A stretch of DNA of 64,000 nucleotides from Cladorhizidae sp. MBARI D1340-BT2. Its lineage: Eukaryota; Porifera; Demospongiae; Poecilosclerida; Cladorhizidae. The notes below the pieces were generated by a model, which had not been told where the DNA came from, searched no databases, and saw nothing but the letters and a program-made list of their open reading frames with translations. Position numbers and translations under genes: made by a program. Shown one piece after another: positions 24,321-36,100 of the stretch; the first letter of the stretch is position 1; each line of letters starts with the position of its first letter. The stretch covers positions 29,078,970 through 29,142,969 of the forward strand of contig JAQNBH010000010.1 in assembly GCA_028752905.1 (NCBI GenBank), in the 5' to 3' direction.

Positions 24321-24479
24321 CTCTGAGTTGAAATTAATACAAACTCATCTACAAAGTAGATTATGTGACTGGAAACAGTGACCAAATGTAGATATATGGA
24401 ACGAAAGGAAAGAAAAACAGTTGTTTAAGTTGACCATGGCATGTTTTGTTGTATTATTTTACATATAATGCTAAGTTGC

Positions 24480-24530
24480 AAGCGAGGGGAAGGGGTTGGA
24501 GGGGGGAGGAGGGGGGTGGGTGGGAGAGAT
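24480..24530 (+). other. G-rich tract with G-quadruplex potential
   Basis: Runs of 4 to 6 G separated by one to four bases (gaggggaaggggttggaggg and following ggggg runs). It meets the simple pattern of four G3+ runs with short loops. It lies in an intron about 120 bp upstream of a GAIN exon. Confidence 0.6.
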
Positions 24531-24649
24531 TCTAGTAAAGGACCCATTTCTCCCTAGATAAAGTTCTTTATGTGTATGAAAGATTGGTTATAAAGGTTAT
24601 ATTCTTTTACTACTTCTGTGTTGCTGCATAATTATGCTTAACTTCACAG

Positions 24650-24722
24650 GTATTACGGTAGTCACATTTGTCTTCAAGAACCTTTCAGGGATTTTTCCAG
24701 AAAAAACTGATGATGATAAAAT
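24650..24722 (+). CDS. Adhesion GPCR, GAIN beta-part exon
   Basis: 73 bp between cttcacag and gtaagg. It enters in phase 1 and leaves in phase 2 and reads ITVVTFVFKNLSGIFPEK, then TDDDK. This is the characteristic 'vvfvlYknLs.lf' strand pair of GAIN domains. It joins in frame to both neighbours despite its small size. The phase pattern (1 in, 2 out) is specific enough to make chance unlikely. Confidence 0.75.
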
Positions 24723-27700
24723 GTAAGGAGATGTATTATTGCTTACGTTTTACATCACCACACCTAGAATTTACCTGGAGAGAGAGGAAGGGTAAAAAGT
24801 TTCTACTAGTTTACTATGTTTCTGATACTATTTTTAAATGTTTTAATCGTAGGTGGTAAGAAATTTGAAAATGTAAATTATTTGAGAGCAATATTGTGCT
24901 GCATATCTTGTAGTTTGAATGCCATTTTACTACAATTCTAATTTGGAAATGTGTGAATATTAAAAAAGTGGTTTCCAAGGCTGGCTCCATAATTTTCGCA
25001 CTGCTCCAGCAGAATTTCCTCATACAAGGTGTTATTTAAGTTGTTGCCCTTGGTTGATGTTTATCATCATAATGGTTAGCTCTTGATCTTTTCTTTTTTA
25101 AACAACCATTTCCACTGGTCGTGCAGGATGAACAAATATCCTCTAGCATGCTACATAGAAATTGTGACCCCTAATTCAGTAACTCTATCCTCACATTTCA
25201 TTTTAATTTGGATTCTAATAAAAATTGAAGGTTATATGCTATTATCTGACATGATTACTATTCACTACTCTGTTAACAGTGGGTAAAGCATCTCACTAGA
25301 CAAGATTAAGCACTAGGCAAGGATAAGACACGATTTAACCCGCCATTTTAAACTCTTTGAGCATTGCAGCAGCAAACCATGTAAAACCACTGGCACAGAG
25401 GTTGTTTTTGTATAAAATTAAAAAAAGGATAAGGCAATTCACTTCTCTAAAAGTGTCTTACTCTGTTTTTCTTTGCTCCGTTTATCTATCAAATATATAG
25501 AACTCTTTGAGGAAAACTATATATGAAACTCCCCCAGCAATCTACAAAAGTTTCTAAACCAATTATATAATCTACGCAACTTACTTGATATAAAATGAAA
25601 TCATCACCCTTGTTGGTACATGTATATACAGCGACTACAAGCTCCTTTGCTTGGTTGATAACATCTGCTGTGATCCAAACTGGACCCTGATCATCATCTG
25701 CAAAGTCTTCCAATGCCAAAATGTCAGTTGTTTTGCTGCTGTTTAGCCACACCTTCTTGCCAGTAAAGTAGGGGTAGCTGGTGATGTTGCACCACTCAGA
25801 CTATGAATCAAGGGAAGTCCTCGGCTGCTTGCAGGTCCCAGTGCAGCAGCAATCTCATGGATTGGTGGGTAACTTTCTTGTGCAGTTTGAACCCATAGTT
25901 CAGGCAAATATTTCAGCAGCATTGCAGCATAGTACACACATATAACAATGATATCTGTATCATTTGCATGTATGATCACTAGGTCTACCTTCTCGTTCTG
26001 GACACTGTACACAGAATGCAGTATGACCCTAGTATCAGCCTCTTGTTTGGACTCCAAAGCAGTGACATCAGTGACTGTATACCCTCTGTAAGCAGTACAC
26101 TCTTTGTTTCTTCTTTGAAGCCAACACCCAGGTACAATCGGGTCGAACCTATAGTTGGAGCAAGCTGCTCCTCTCGGCACCATGTCTCACACAGGAAGCT
26201 CAGAAGTCCAGCTTGTTGGCAGACAGAGAGAAGAACTCCTGCGGGTCAGGGTCTCTGTATGCTCACTGATTTCAAACTGCCTTTGTGGTCGTGACTGTAC
26301 CTATGCTGCTGCTCTGAAGACTTCAGGATCAGTGAGTTGTACCTGTCACAGCAGAAATGTATGATGACTGTGCCATCAGGTACACCTATCAGAAGATTGT
26401 TTCTGTATCACCCTGCAATAGCTCCAAATGTTTCATCTTTGTGGAAGGACCAGTGACAAAAAGCATGCATAGCATCTACTATGACTGCCGTCTTCATCTT
26501 CTGTAGTGGTAGATCAGGAGCAGTGTTCACTTTGGTGTCCCCCTTCAATATTTTAACTAGACTGGCCTTTGTTCCTGCAGCTCTTATGGTCATTGAACCT
26601 TGATGGGGGTGTTTTGCTGCATTCATGAGTGCCGATGAAGTTGACTATGTCAACTTCAACCCTACTAGCAATGATCTGTATCATTCGTAGGAGGGCTGAA
26701 ACTTCATCACTTTTTCCTGGACCTGCAGATTGGTATTTTGACTTCTTGGTCCTATATGTGTCTGCAATCTGTACTTCTAGCTCCTGGAGAATAACCTGGT
26801 AGTTGTCCCGCAAGGACTTGATCAGGAAGCCACATTTCTCCTGAAAGGAACAGCGATATTTCTAGCTGTTTTACCAGATGATTCAAAACCACATCATACA
26901 GATTCTTCCGTGCAGATTTACCAGTCGGGGACTCGTGTTGCCTTGAATGCATTCATGCATGGTATGTGATATATGTCATTTGCGACATTGTCATGTCCTT
27001 GCAATCAGTCTTAGCAAAATGTCCTCTCTACTCAGTTTCTTGGCTTTCTCAACAATCACCTGTTGGCTGGATTCTGTTGACACCCTGGCTGTAGGTATCT
27101 TTCCTTTCAGCCACCTTTTGTTACATATGATGCATGTACTCTTGGCATCAAATGCTGCTGTGCGATGCCTGCTGGGAATGATGGACATTTTGGTTGAAGT
27201 ACTGCATTCTGGCTGAGCTAGCATTGTGCAGCTTACTCCTGGATGCCACTTTTCTGCTAGTCTGTAGCTCTTTTCATTGATGTACAAGTTTCTGCATTTG
27301 GCATGCCACTTGGGGAACTTCTCTGCCACCCATGAGTCCTTGGTTACATCATGGTGCAACCTTCTGTAGGTCTCGTCCTGTCGACAGGTCATGGCTACAA
27401 GAAGTTTTGTGGCTGTTGTTAGCTGAATGTTCAACAGTCGTTTGATTGCAGGTCCTTGCCATATGACACACTTGGTGTAGTTTGTAAGCATGTCTTCCGC
27501 ACTTTCTCTTCAGTCATTCCAGAGACATGGCTCCCTCCAGCACCCTTTTTCCTATACAACTAGTCATCTTCTGTCAGATACCTACAAGATAAATTGACAA
27601 AATAAAGAGTTATTTAGTGGAAATTTATTTGCTGCTATGGTTTCTGGGTCATAACTTTGATAGCTACTGCTGAATTTTCTTGTAGCATTACTACCGGCAA

Positions 27701-28529
27701 AGCAGCTACTATGATTTTTTAATAGCTGTACTTAACCTGCTGGCAGACTCGATATTTTCTGCACTACTTGAGCCAGGAAGTAGGGGGTTGCGATCGATGC
27801 TACTACCACTAGCACTAGCTGGCTTAATTAATGTACTTACCTAAACCAATGGTCAATTCCATCTCTAGGCACAGTCACCTGCCAATTCTTCCCAATATAG
27901 GAGCTAAACAAATACCATGTGGGAGTGGGCTTTAATTCAACCATGTACAATGCTAGTAATTAGCAAGAGTGCCTTGACTATTCGTAGGTACAAAGATTAA
28001 TGTTGCTACTCTAGTCAGTTGGTACAAGTTGTCATAATTACTTAGTTATAGACTTTGGGGTTGCTAGAACTAAATTCCATTCATGGGAGAATGATAAACC
28101 ACAATGACTGATCATGCTAAAAGTGCGATATTCATGTACAAGGGTTCATGTTGTTCAGAGGCTTCCTACGGATTTCCAGTAGCTTGTTGACAAGGTTGTC
28201 CATATACATTTTGTTTATAAATATATATAGATATGATTTTGGGCAGCCAACCTTTTACAGCATGCCATGTCTGTTAAACCTATTTCGCCCCCTGGGTATA
28301 TATATATTTATAATACATATAACAATATCTATTTTTTTACTGTTTACAAAGAGAATGCATCTCACGCTTATATAAAATGTAGCCTAGAGATTTCTAGACC
28401 TGCTGGGACTATTGAGCTGTTCATCAGAGTGAAGTATGAGGAAAAGCTAAACGATAATTATTATAACATATTGTCAAGTAAATGTACAGCATATTTTTTT
28501 ATCATAATTATAACATGCTCATTTTGCAG
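24723..28529. other. Intron of the GPCR holding an opposite-strand repeat gene
   Basis: The only content recognised is the decayed - strand gene at 25489-27491. The flanks are AT-rich and show no exon with good borders. A + strand segment near 28385-28440 (ctgctgggactattgagctg) looks briefly coding but has no convincing borders. Confidence 0.5.
25489..27491 (-). pseudogene. Decayed gene of an unnamed, repetitive metazoan family
   Basis: Successive - strand open pieces, in shifting frames, read as one former protein of about 650 residues. The N-terminal part (27491-26991) has PKWHAKCRNLYINEKSY and a CIICNKRW pair. The middle (26813-26408) has KTAVIVDAMHAF and HKDETFGAI. The C-terminal part (26183-25489) has ESKQEADTRVILHSVYSV, HANDTDIIVI, PIHEIAAALGP and FVDCWG. 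I recall the order 'C..C / KxH.KC / EADTR / DTD.lv / PIHEIA..LG' from abundant uncharacterised invertebrate proteins. The spaced acidic motifs suggest a PIN/FEN-type nuclease fold, but that is inference. At least three frame breaks make this copy inactive. It lies antisense in the GPCR intron. Confidence 0.55.
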
Positions 28530-28653
28530 CAGTACTAGGTTGGGGTCTCCTGTTCTGTGTGTCATTCTGGTCTGCAAGTTTCGGCCTTGTAACACCAGTG
28601 AACTTATGCTAAACAATTCTGTATTATTTGAAATTCACCATTTTGAAAAAACT
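28530..28653 (+). CDS. Adhesion GPCR, GAIN beta-part exon
   Basis: 124 bp, acceptor ttttgcag, donor gtgagt. It enters in phase 2, matching the exit at 24722, and leaves in phase 0. It reads LGSPVLCVILVCKF, then LNNSVLFEIHHFEKT. 'L..pV.feI.H' is the strand that leads into the GPS in GAIN domains. A cag repeat at the acceptor allows the start to be 28533 instead, changing one residue only. A frameshifted relative lies at 56774-56896. Confidence 0.75.
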
Positions 28654-28744
28654 GTGAGTTATACCAAAATTAATGAATGTAGAAATATCTCATTTCATTT
28701 GTGTTCTTGTTTTTGTATTTTTCTTTGATTTAATTTTTTTGCAG

Positions 28745-28788
28745 GGTGATGATGAGGAGTCAAGCTTCTACTTCTATGATTTAGTTAA
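28745..28788 (+). CDS. Adhesion GPCR, short exon before the GPS
   Basis: 44 bp between ttttttgcag and gtaagt. It enters in phase 0 and leaves in phase 2 and reads GDDEESSFYFYDLV. It supplies the 'FYFYD' equivalent of the usual CvFWD strand just before the GPS tryptophans. The paralogue exon at 56965-57005 has the same borders, phase and ending (SFDLVE). Confidence 0.75.
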
Positions 28789-29094
28789 GTAAGTCTTAAA
28801 AATTGAGTCTTAATGACTAACCAACTGTTGCTGTGATATCCAGGAGGTAGTTGAAGGAAATAGCATTGCCATCTTTCATGCACTAGAACTGCTTCTTGAT
28901 GCCAAGGGCATATATTATATATATATATATATATTAAAGCACTCATAGAAAAACCTGTGGCTAATCATTGAATTTTCCACTATGGGCTTCCTTCCTTCGG
29001 CGAAACAAAGAGCAGTGGAACTGCTATCAAAGCTAGCAAAGCTTTTTTTGATTGGACTGTCCAATGATTGAGTGAAACGTGTAATGCCAAATAT

Positions 29095-29170
29095 TCCCTG
29101 CTCCAACAATAACCTTTTCAATAATTAACTTGAATTTTATTTCTCTCTTGATATTTTTACTAGATATAAT
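29095..29170 (-). repeat. Dispersed hairpin repeat, tail part
   Basis: aataaccttttcaataatta and cttgaattttatttctctct match the tail of the family in reverse. The stem-loop core is degraded (ttttactagatataatgg). Confidence 0.6.
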
Positions 29171-29423
29171 GGGATAATATGACTCGCAAGAGATGGTTAT
29201 ATGCTGCTATCCAACACATGATAGAAACCACACATTTGCACACACATCCAGCATTGGAACCGGATATGGCAAAATTGCAATAAAATAATAGGAACAAAAA
29301 AATTAAAAAATGTATAAATATATAATATATACATAATAAAAATCAATAAAAAATATAAATAATTTATTTGAAACAATAATAATGTAATAACACTAATAAT
29401 AATTATTATTATAATAATAATAA

Positions 29424-29424
<1 letters not shown>

Positions 29425-29454
<30 letters not shown>

Positions 29455-29938
29455 AAGAAGAAGAAGAAGAAGAAGAAGAAGAAGAAGAAGAAGAAGAAGA
29501 AGAAGAAGAAGAAGAAGAAGAAGAAGAAGAAGAAGAAGAAGAAGAAGAAGAAGAAGAAGAAGAAGAAGAAGAAGAAGAAGAAGAAGAAGAAGAAGAAGAA
29601 GAAGAAGAAGAAGAAGAAGAAGAAGAAGAAGAAGAAGAAGAAGAAGAGGAAGAGGAAGAGGAAGAGGAAGAGGAAGAGGAAGAGGAAGAGGAAGAGGAAG
29701 AGGAAGAGGAAGAGGAAGAGGAAGAGGAAGAGGAAGAGGAAGAGGAAGAGGAAGAGGAAGAGGAAGAGGAAGAGGAAGAGGAAGAGGAAGAGGACGAGGA
29801 CGAGGAGGAGGAGGAGGAGGAGGAGGAGGAGGAGGAGAAGGAGAAGGAGAAGGAGAAGAAGGAGAAGGAGAAGAAGAAGAAGAAGAAGAATTGGAGGAGG
29901 AGGGGGAGGAGGAGGAGGAGAAGAAGAAGAAGAAGACA
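29425..29938. repeat. Giant purine tract: (AAG)n, (AGGAAG)n, (GAG)n
   Basis: Pure (AAG)n runs for about 222 bp (about 74 units), followed by about 24 units of AGGAAG and then GAG/GAAG variants. The + strand is almost all purine over about 514 nt. It is flanked by (TAA)n on the left and an AT-rich stretch to 30040. It creates false long Ser-, Leu- or Phe-rich frames on the - strand. GAA/TTC tracts of this length can form triplex DNA. Confidence 0.95.
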
Positions 29939-31799
29939 AACAAGAAGAATAACAAGAATAATAAAATAAAATATATTTCTAAAAAGAATAAAATAATAGT
30001 AATAATAAATAAATTTAAAAAAAATTAAATATAAATTATGTTTGATATTAAACATTATCATAGAATGACATAACTTAACAGAGGAAAATTATGGTTGTCA
30101 TGTCTTCAAATTGAGGCACTTGAGAGTGTCCAACTTGCAGCCAGACAAGCCGACTCTACTCTCAATTTAACTGCAGTTCCTTCTATCTTCTGATAAGATG
30201 GTAATTTCTCCCACAAAATAGGATATACATTATGTCATGCATGTTCAGCAATTGCAGACTTCTCTTTAGAACACTTTCTACAGGCATCTTGATGTTCTTT
30301 CACTCTAGTCTCCAGTTTCCATTGGTTACCCCTATATACTACTTCACAAGTTCTGCTGTACAATTTCTTGGCCCTCCTGATATCTTCACTCATTCCTGCT
30401 ACATATGGAATTACTACATCCATTCTGAAAACTGATTGCCTGTATCGGTGTACTTATCTTCCTATCTGCATTTAATTTTTTATAGTGATGGTTTAATGAG
30501 ACATGTTATTGAAATGAGACTGATAATCTGTACCTCTTTTTGTTATTATTTACACCATCATTAGCTACTAATTTGCCAGACTCCTAGTGAATATGAAGGA
30601 TTATCAAATGATTGAACAACTCTTGCAACATGTTTGACTTCAAGTATGATCTCGCTCTGCACACAGCACGGAAAGTCCATTAATTACAAGCATTTGTTGC
30701 TTGCATATTAGCAACCATTACCAGCTTAACAGCAGCCAGACTATTCTAACAATAAAGATATCTCATTCATGCGCTTTAGTGTTAGTAGGGAGTATCTGCA
30801 GCTGTATTCTATAAAGTTCACCACTGTCAGCTCATCAAAAAATCAGCATTCTTTTCAGCTTTGAAATTTAACTCTCTAATGAATATTATACCTATAGGCA
30901 GGATGGTCAGACACCCTTCAATGGAATCCACTAAGGTTTGAAATGCATTTGGCAAAACAGTGTTTTAACATAATATAAGTGGACATGATCTGGTGCTTTC
31001 CCATCTTCATACCTATAAATCCGAAGGGTTAGTTAACATACACTTCATGACCTACTGTCATTTCTTTCACCTTCCACCAGAATTTTTATAATCTGTCATC
31101 ATTTCTCAAGTGTGTCAGTGAGGTAACAGCCATAATTACAACTAGCTATCAGACTTATGCTGATGAAAAGTGATTATGCTGTAGAGATATTCTCAAGTTA
31201 TCTGTGAGATACAAGAACACCTCTACTAGAACATGGCAATACCAAAAAATCGAAAGTGATCATCTGTAATGCTGCTCCTCTGATTGAAACAATACAATGT
31301 CAAAGCTTTATCCCACACTACTGTAGCAGCTCATCATATTTCTTCTACAAAATGTCTCTGTGTCTGTCTCTCTGTGTGTATGAGTTCCTCTATGTACTGC
31401 CACATTTTGAAGCTAGGAACCTAAAACTTAAGAAATTGTACTTTTAGACTGGGCAGACGTAGGTTATTTTGCATTGGATAACATTGAACTCCAGTTGAAC
31501 TGAAAACCATTATTCCCAAAACATCTGAGAATGTCTGCTATTTAATAAACACTGTGCCTATGTATTTCACATTGGCAACAGTAGCTCACAAATTATACAA
31601 CATGACAAACTACATTAACTAATTAGAGTTGGCAGTGTGCAAGCAGTTTGCTAGTGAAACTAAACCCACCCCTTCAAGAAGACACTTTGTTGACAAGTTA
31701 GTCCAATATAGCTTTGTTCACAATGAGAATCAAAACTTATTGGTGGTCACTATGATTATGTATATTTTGTAATTATTATTGTAATTATTATTAATTACT

Positions 31800-31965
31800 C
31801 TCAAAAAAACACTTAAGTTGACATTACAAAATTACAATGTCCTTCTCAATAATCAACTTGAAATTTACTCTCTACATTGTGACTAGATGCTTAAGCCTAT
31901 ATCAGGAATAACGGGATCCTAAGACTTGCATGACCTTGATATATGCCATGGTATAATTACCAATT
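31800..31965 (-). repeat. Dispersed hairpin repeat, - strand copy
   Basis: In reverse it reads attcctgatataggcttaag, then catctagtcacaatgtagag, then caagttgattattgagaagg, then atgtcaacttaagtg. The tail is well kept; the GAAA is changed to CACAA. Confidence 0.7.
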
Positions 31966-32099
31966 CTAGGTAATGTTTTGTTTAGATTAAATTTAACAAA
32001 ATATTCCTTTTTTGATATTTATTTTTACATTTTTATTTATACATATTTTTGGGTCTTTTGGTGTTATTTATTAATTTTATTAAAACTATTATTATAATT

Positions 32100-32210
32100 T
32101 TTGCCACAAACGGTTCATGTGGTAGTTGGGTGTGTGTGTGCCAGGATTTGGTTTGTACACTTGCATGACTTGCTACTGGTATATATTAAGCTAATGCAAG
32201 TCTTACCATG
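32100..32210 (+). repeat. Possible leader part of the hairpin repeat
   Basis: gttcatgtggtagttgggtg, gtgtgtgtgccagg and gctactggtatatattaag resemble the leader of the copy at 19860. The downstream stem-loop is absent. Confidence 0.4.
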
Positions 32211-32262
32211 CCATCTTTATTATAGAGAAAAACATTAAGCTTCAAATGATTCATTTGTCATA

Positions 32263-32612
32263 AAATAACAACTTTTAAATATGAAGATAATGAGACTTAT
32301 ACTACATCACATGATCTGTGGCAAATTTGATTGGTTAATAACTATAGGTTACATAGGCGCATAATCTACACTTTTAACCGCATGTAGTTTAGCACATGCG
32401 CAATGTAGTATAGGTAAGATAGCCTATTCAAAATTGCGGGTTATGCGCCAGTGTAACCTAATCGTTTGCGGTTACATCATTCGGCTTCGCCTCGTGGTAA
32501 CCGCAAACTCGGAGGTTACATAGGCGCATAACCTACTCTTTTGAATATGCTATCCTATAAATAGTTGAACCTTTACAAGACATTCGTGTACTTAAAAAGT
32601 TGTTATCTCATC
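32263..32612. repeat. Foldback (MITE-like) element with a GC-rich central hairpin
   Basis: The outer ends ataacaacttttaa (about 32266) and ttaaaaagttgttat (about 32594) are inverted. Inside, ggttacataggcgcataa occurs at 32346 and again at 32513, and in inverted form as ttatgcgccagtgtaacc near 32443. The centre (32466-32510) has a perfect 12-bp stem GTTTGCGGTTAC / GTAACCGCAAAC around an inner CGGCTTCGCC hairpin. No protein frame. It is strikingly GC-rich against its surroundings. Confidence 0.75.
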
Positions 32613-32804
32613 AACTAAAATTAATATGTAAATTCATCTTAAACTGAGAGTGGATTGTTGACCACAAGTTCAAGGCTAGACTCTAGGCTTAATCTATATG
32701 AGAACCTACTTCAACTTACAATTCATTCATAGTGTATATGAATGTTCAATCTACACCTCCCCAAAACTAAGGGTACAATAGTGGAAAAAACTATGTTTTA
32801 TTAC

Positions 32805-32870
32805 TGTTGCAGGCTAGAGCATCTAGCCCAAACATTGAGTGAGTCAATTTTATTTTTACAAGTCGTAGTA
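32805..32870 (+). repeat. Dispersed hairpin repeat, core fragment
   Basis: aggctagagcatctagccca followed by aacattgagtgagtcaattt. The stem is intact; the 5' leader and 3' tail are lost. It lies about 170 bp upstream of the GPS exon. Confidence 0.6.
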
Positions 32871-33035
32871 AATCTGGTTAAAACCCTGTATCAACATGCA
32901 TAATAAAGCTTTTTTGATAATAAATCTTAAAACTGCTAATCATTGTACACCAAAACTTTCCTATACATCTTCTGCTTTATTTCCACACTTCTAAACCCTC
33001 CCACTTCATACTCAATGACTTCACACATATCACAG

Positions 33036-33153
33036 GAATATCTGGTCAACTAAAGGGTGTACCTGTGACAACATTTTGTCCAACTCATCCTTCTCTGTCT
33101 GTGAGTGCAACCACCTTACTCATTTTGGCATCATGCTCAGTCCCAGTGCAGAG
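33036..33153 (+). CDS. Adhesion GPCR, GPS (autoproteolysis site) exon
   Basis: 118 bp between atatcacag and gtaagt. It enters in phase 2, completing a Lys codon with the exon at 28788, and leaves in phase 0. It reads NIWSTKGCTCDN, then VCECNHLTHFGIM. This is the GPS signature: Trp, four cysteines, and the HLT tripeptide between whose Leu and Thr adhesion GPCRs cut themselves. All catalytic positions visible here (His, Thr) are intact, so self-cleavage would be expected if the protein is made. It is the clearest marker of the family in the window. Confidence 0.92.
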
Positions 33154-36100
33154 GTAAGTACATTATTAGTAACATAGCACTTTATATTACATGCATATTT
33201 GTATTACAATATAATTATGCTTGATATAAAATTACACATCTGGAATTAATATTGTCATATAATTGGTTCTATATGAAAATATGACTGTGCTGCATTGTAA
33301 GTATTCTTTTTAAACCTTTATGTTAAGTTATTAGCTTTTCAATTAGAGTAGATTTGGTTACCTTTCTAGTTATATTATATAGTTGACTTAAAAAATTGCT
33401 ATCACAATAATCACATGAATATTGCATTGGTAATTAGTAAAAGGGTGATTTGGGTTGTAATATAATGTGAAAAAGTTAAAGTAACTGCTTTGGGGTCTGT
33501 TTGGTAGGATATGGATATCAATAGAACCAAAAACAGTATGCAGAGAGATCAGTAGATATTTTGGTCGGTAAAACTGTGTCATGTAGTGATAGAACTCAAA
33601 AAGTGGTAAATAAATTCTTGTCTTTCTAAAGTGCAGCAACGTGATCAGCCAAGTAATTTTAAAATTTTACTAACATTTTACTTGCCAAAATCATTGGAGG
33701 AGACATGTGGTAAGGATGTTTAGTAGAATATTTCTGTAATAACTCGTAATAATTAAGTTTCTCAAATAACATGTCATGCTCAGAATGCATTTTAGAGCAG
33801 CTATTACATGCTATCACATATGATCCATATAATAATCCTATCTGAAGAGTAGATATTTGGGGGAAAATCATCTTCAAATTGTCCATATTGCATCACAGGC
33901 TTTGCTTGGTGTCATTTGTTCCTCACTATTATTGTCTTTCTTTACACAAAAAAATGCAATTAAATTTCAGCAACATTTTATGTCGTGACTACATCTCAAA
34001 AGCAATTGCAAACTATATTCTTAGTACACATACTGTGATTGTTTTCATGGATCTAGAATTTGGGATAGTTTTCCGTCAGCTGAATTTGATTATAGATTAT
34101 AGCATCGAAAAGTATCCTAGACATAATTATGTCCAATAATTATATCTTTAACTCTTTGAATGCATTGACAATAAATTATATATATATGCCCAACATGGTT
34201 AATGTGTCTTCTAATATGAACTATTAGCTATAGCATTAAAGCTTTTAAGCAATGTATTTCCTTCTTTGGCTCAAGGCTTGTCCAGTGCAATGGTTTTTAG
34301 AATAAGCTTTGTCACATCAATCAGGTGCTATTGAAAACTACATAGCAGTGTAGTTTTTTATCAATGGACTTCCTTCAACTTAGACCCATGCAGAAGCTAT
34401 TGACACAGTTGTTGTTTGTAGCTATATATAGCTCTCTAATGTGCTTAGGTGCTCTATTGAAAACCACATAACAATATAATATATTTACAACTAAGTTTGT
34501 GTAGCTAGACTAAGCTGCTAATTTTGTGTAGTTTCTTCTTTGTTCCAAGCCTAGATTAATGCAGCACCCGTAGTAGAGCTGAGGATTGTAGTTACAACTT
34601 TCTCACAAAGCTTAATGAAAACCACATCATTTAAAATGCATAGCCAGCCTAAGCTGTGGGAACTTGCTAATCTGGTAAATTTCCATTTATAGACTTTCTT
34701 CTGTGGACCAAGCCAGGAACCATGCAGCAGCTATAGCTATAGCTAGTTTGTTGCTATAGCTTTTGCATGGTGCTATGTTTAGGTTCTCAAGTGCTCTTTT
34801 CAAATAAGTTGCTGAGCTAGTTGGAGCTGTGTAAATATTTTATAGCTTTGCAAGTAAGGTTATATATGGAGGGTATTGTGCATATGCCTAAACATGAAAT
34901 AGTTTCTATAAACCATGAAGTTTATTTTCAGATGTTAAGATGTTTTAGATTTGACCTCACAGACTAGGGATGGGTGGAATTTTTTTTGGGCTGTCGAATT
35001 TAAAATTTGTTTTGACTTTTTCTCAAGCTTCACAAGCTTTATATATCAACTCTTAATTAATACACATAGATCATCTGTAAACTCACTTTTAAGAATGTAA
35101 AAACAAGAAAAACACAATAAATACCTCAAAAACAACTACTTTGCAAGAGATAAATTTACCATGTGTTAAATTTGTCTGAACAATGTTGGTGTAACTTTCA
35201 TAGCATCTATTAGCCCATCCTATGATGACATGACCAATAACCTAATGAGGAAAGAGCAATATAACTTAGCCTTCCTTCTTATTGCATTGAAAATGCTAAC
35301 CTTAGGAACAAAAATGTGGTCTGGTTGGCTGTATTATCTATGCAACAAATTTGCTGCTTGACAGCTATTCCTATGTCAACAACATCAATACAACTTGGTC
35401 TACTGTGCTGCATGTATTTCCTTCATCTGATATAGCAATTATATTTATTATCACCTGTAATTTCAGGTTCAGAGCAAGAGTATTTTCAGTGTAGGTTTTT
35501 TAATGCATTCTTGAAGTCTAGATTTTTTAATAATATTATGGCCAATTATACCTCCCAGTTCGGAATAGAAATAAACACGGTCAAGTTGATATTTTTAGTA
35601 ACTCTTGAGTCAATTCCAGACATTTTGACAGAAAATATATATTGCAAGAGTATTGATGATTCAAACTACTAATGTTGACTGCAGTGCTGTGCTAATTGAT
35701 GTGGAACCAGTAACAACACACAACTGTTTTTGTTTGTTGGCCTGTACAAATGATGTCAACCGACACAATTATTACTAGTTCGAAAGTCTTGATTGTGAAG
35801 AATTGACTAGAGTTCAATCAAACTGTGTCTCTACATGGGGGCAAATAAGATAATTTTTCAACAATATCAGCAAATACAACACAACAGTCTAGACCTATCT
35901 CCAGCACAAGGTCCAAAACATCACATCACATGATTAGTCAACACATCCAAACAACCACACACAGGCAGGTCTGTGGGCAGTGGAGATAAAGCAATCAATA
36001 TAATTACCATAGCATATTTTTGGCATGCATGCATAAAGTTTTAGGATGTATACCTAGGATTTCAACACAGTGATTGTAACTTATTCAAATTTAACTTCTC

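Larger units (their letters stand above)
20589..24649. other. Intron of the GPCR
   Basis: Contains a partial hairpin-repeat end (about 20760-20815), a degenerate internal repeat at 23200-24320, and a G-rich tract at 24480-24530. A stretch at 21930-22250 gives a partly open + frame with no domain I recognise. No other gene is supported. Confidence 0.5.
28789..33035. other. Intron of the GPCR, repeat-rich
   Basis: Holds a hairpin-repeat copy (29095-29170 -), the giant purine tract (29425-29938), two further hairpin-repeat pieces around 31800-32210, and a foldback element (32263-32612). The rest is AT-rich without genes. Confidence 0.6.

Noticed and set aside
28385..28440. Possible extra GAIN exon (GTIELFIRVKY)
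   Set aside because: Acceptor and donor are poor, and the phases on both sides are already satisfied by 24650-24722 and 28530-28653.
29197..30061. Long - strand open frames rich in Ser, Leu or Phe
   Set aside because: They are translations of the AAG/AGGAAG purine tract; any frame through a triplet repeat stays open.
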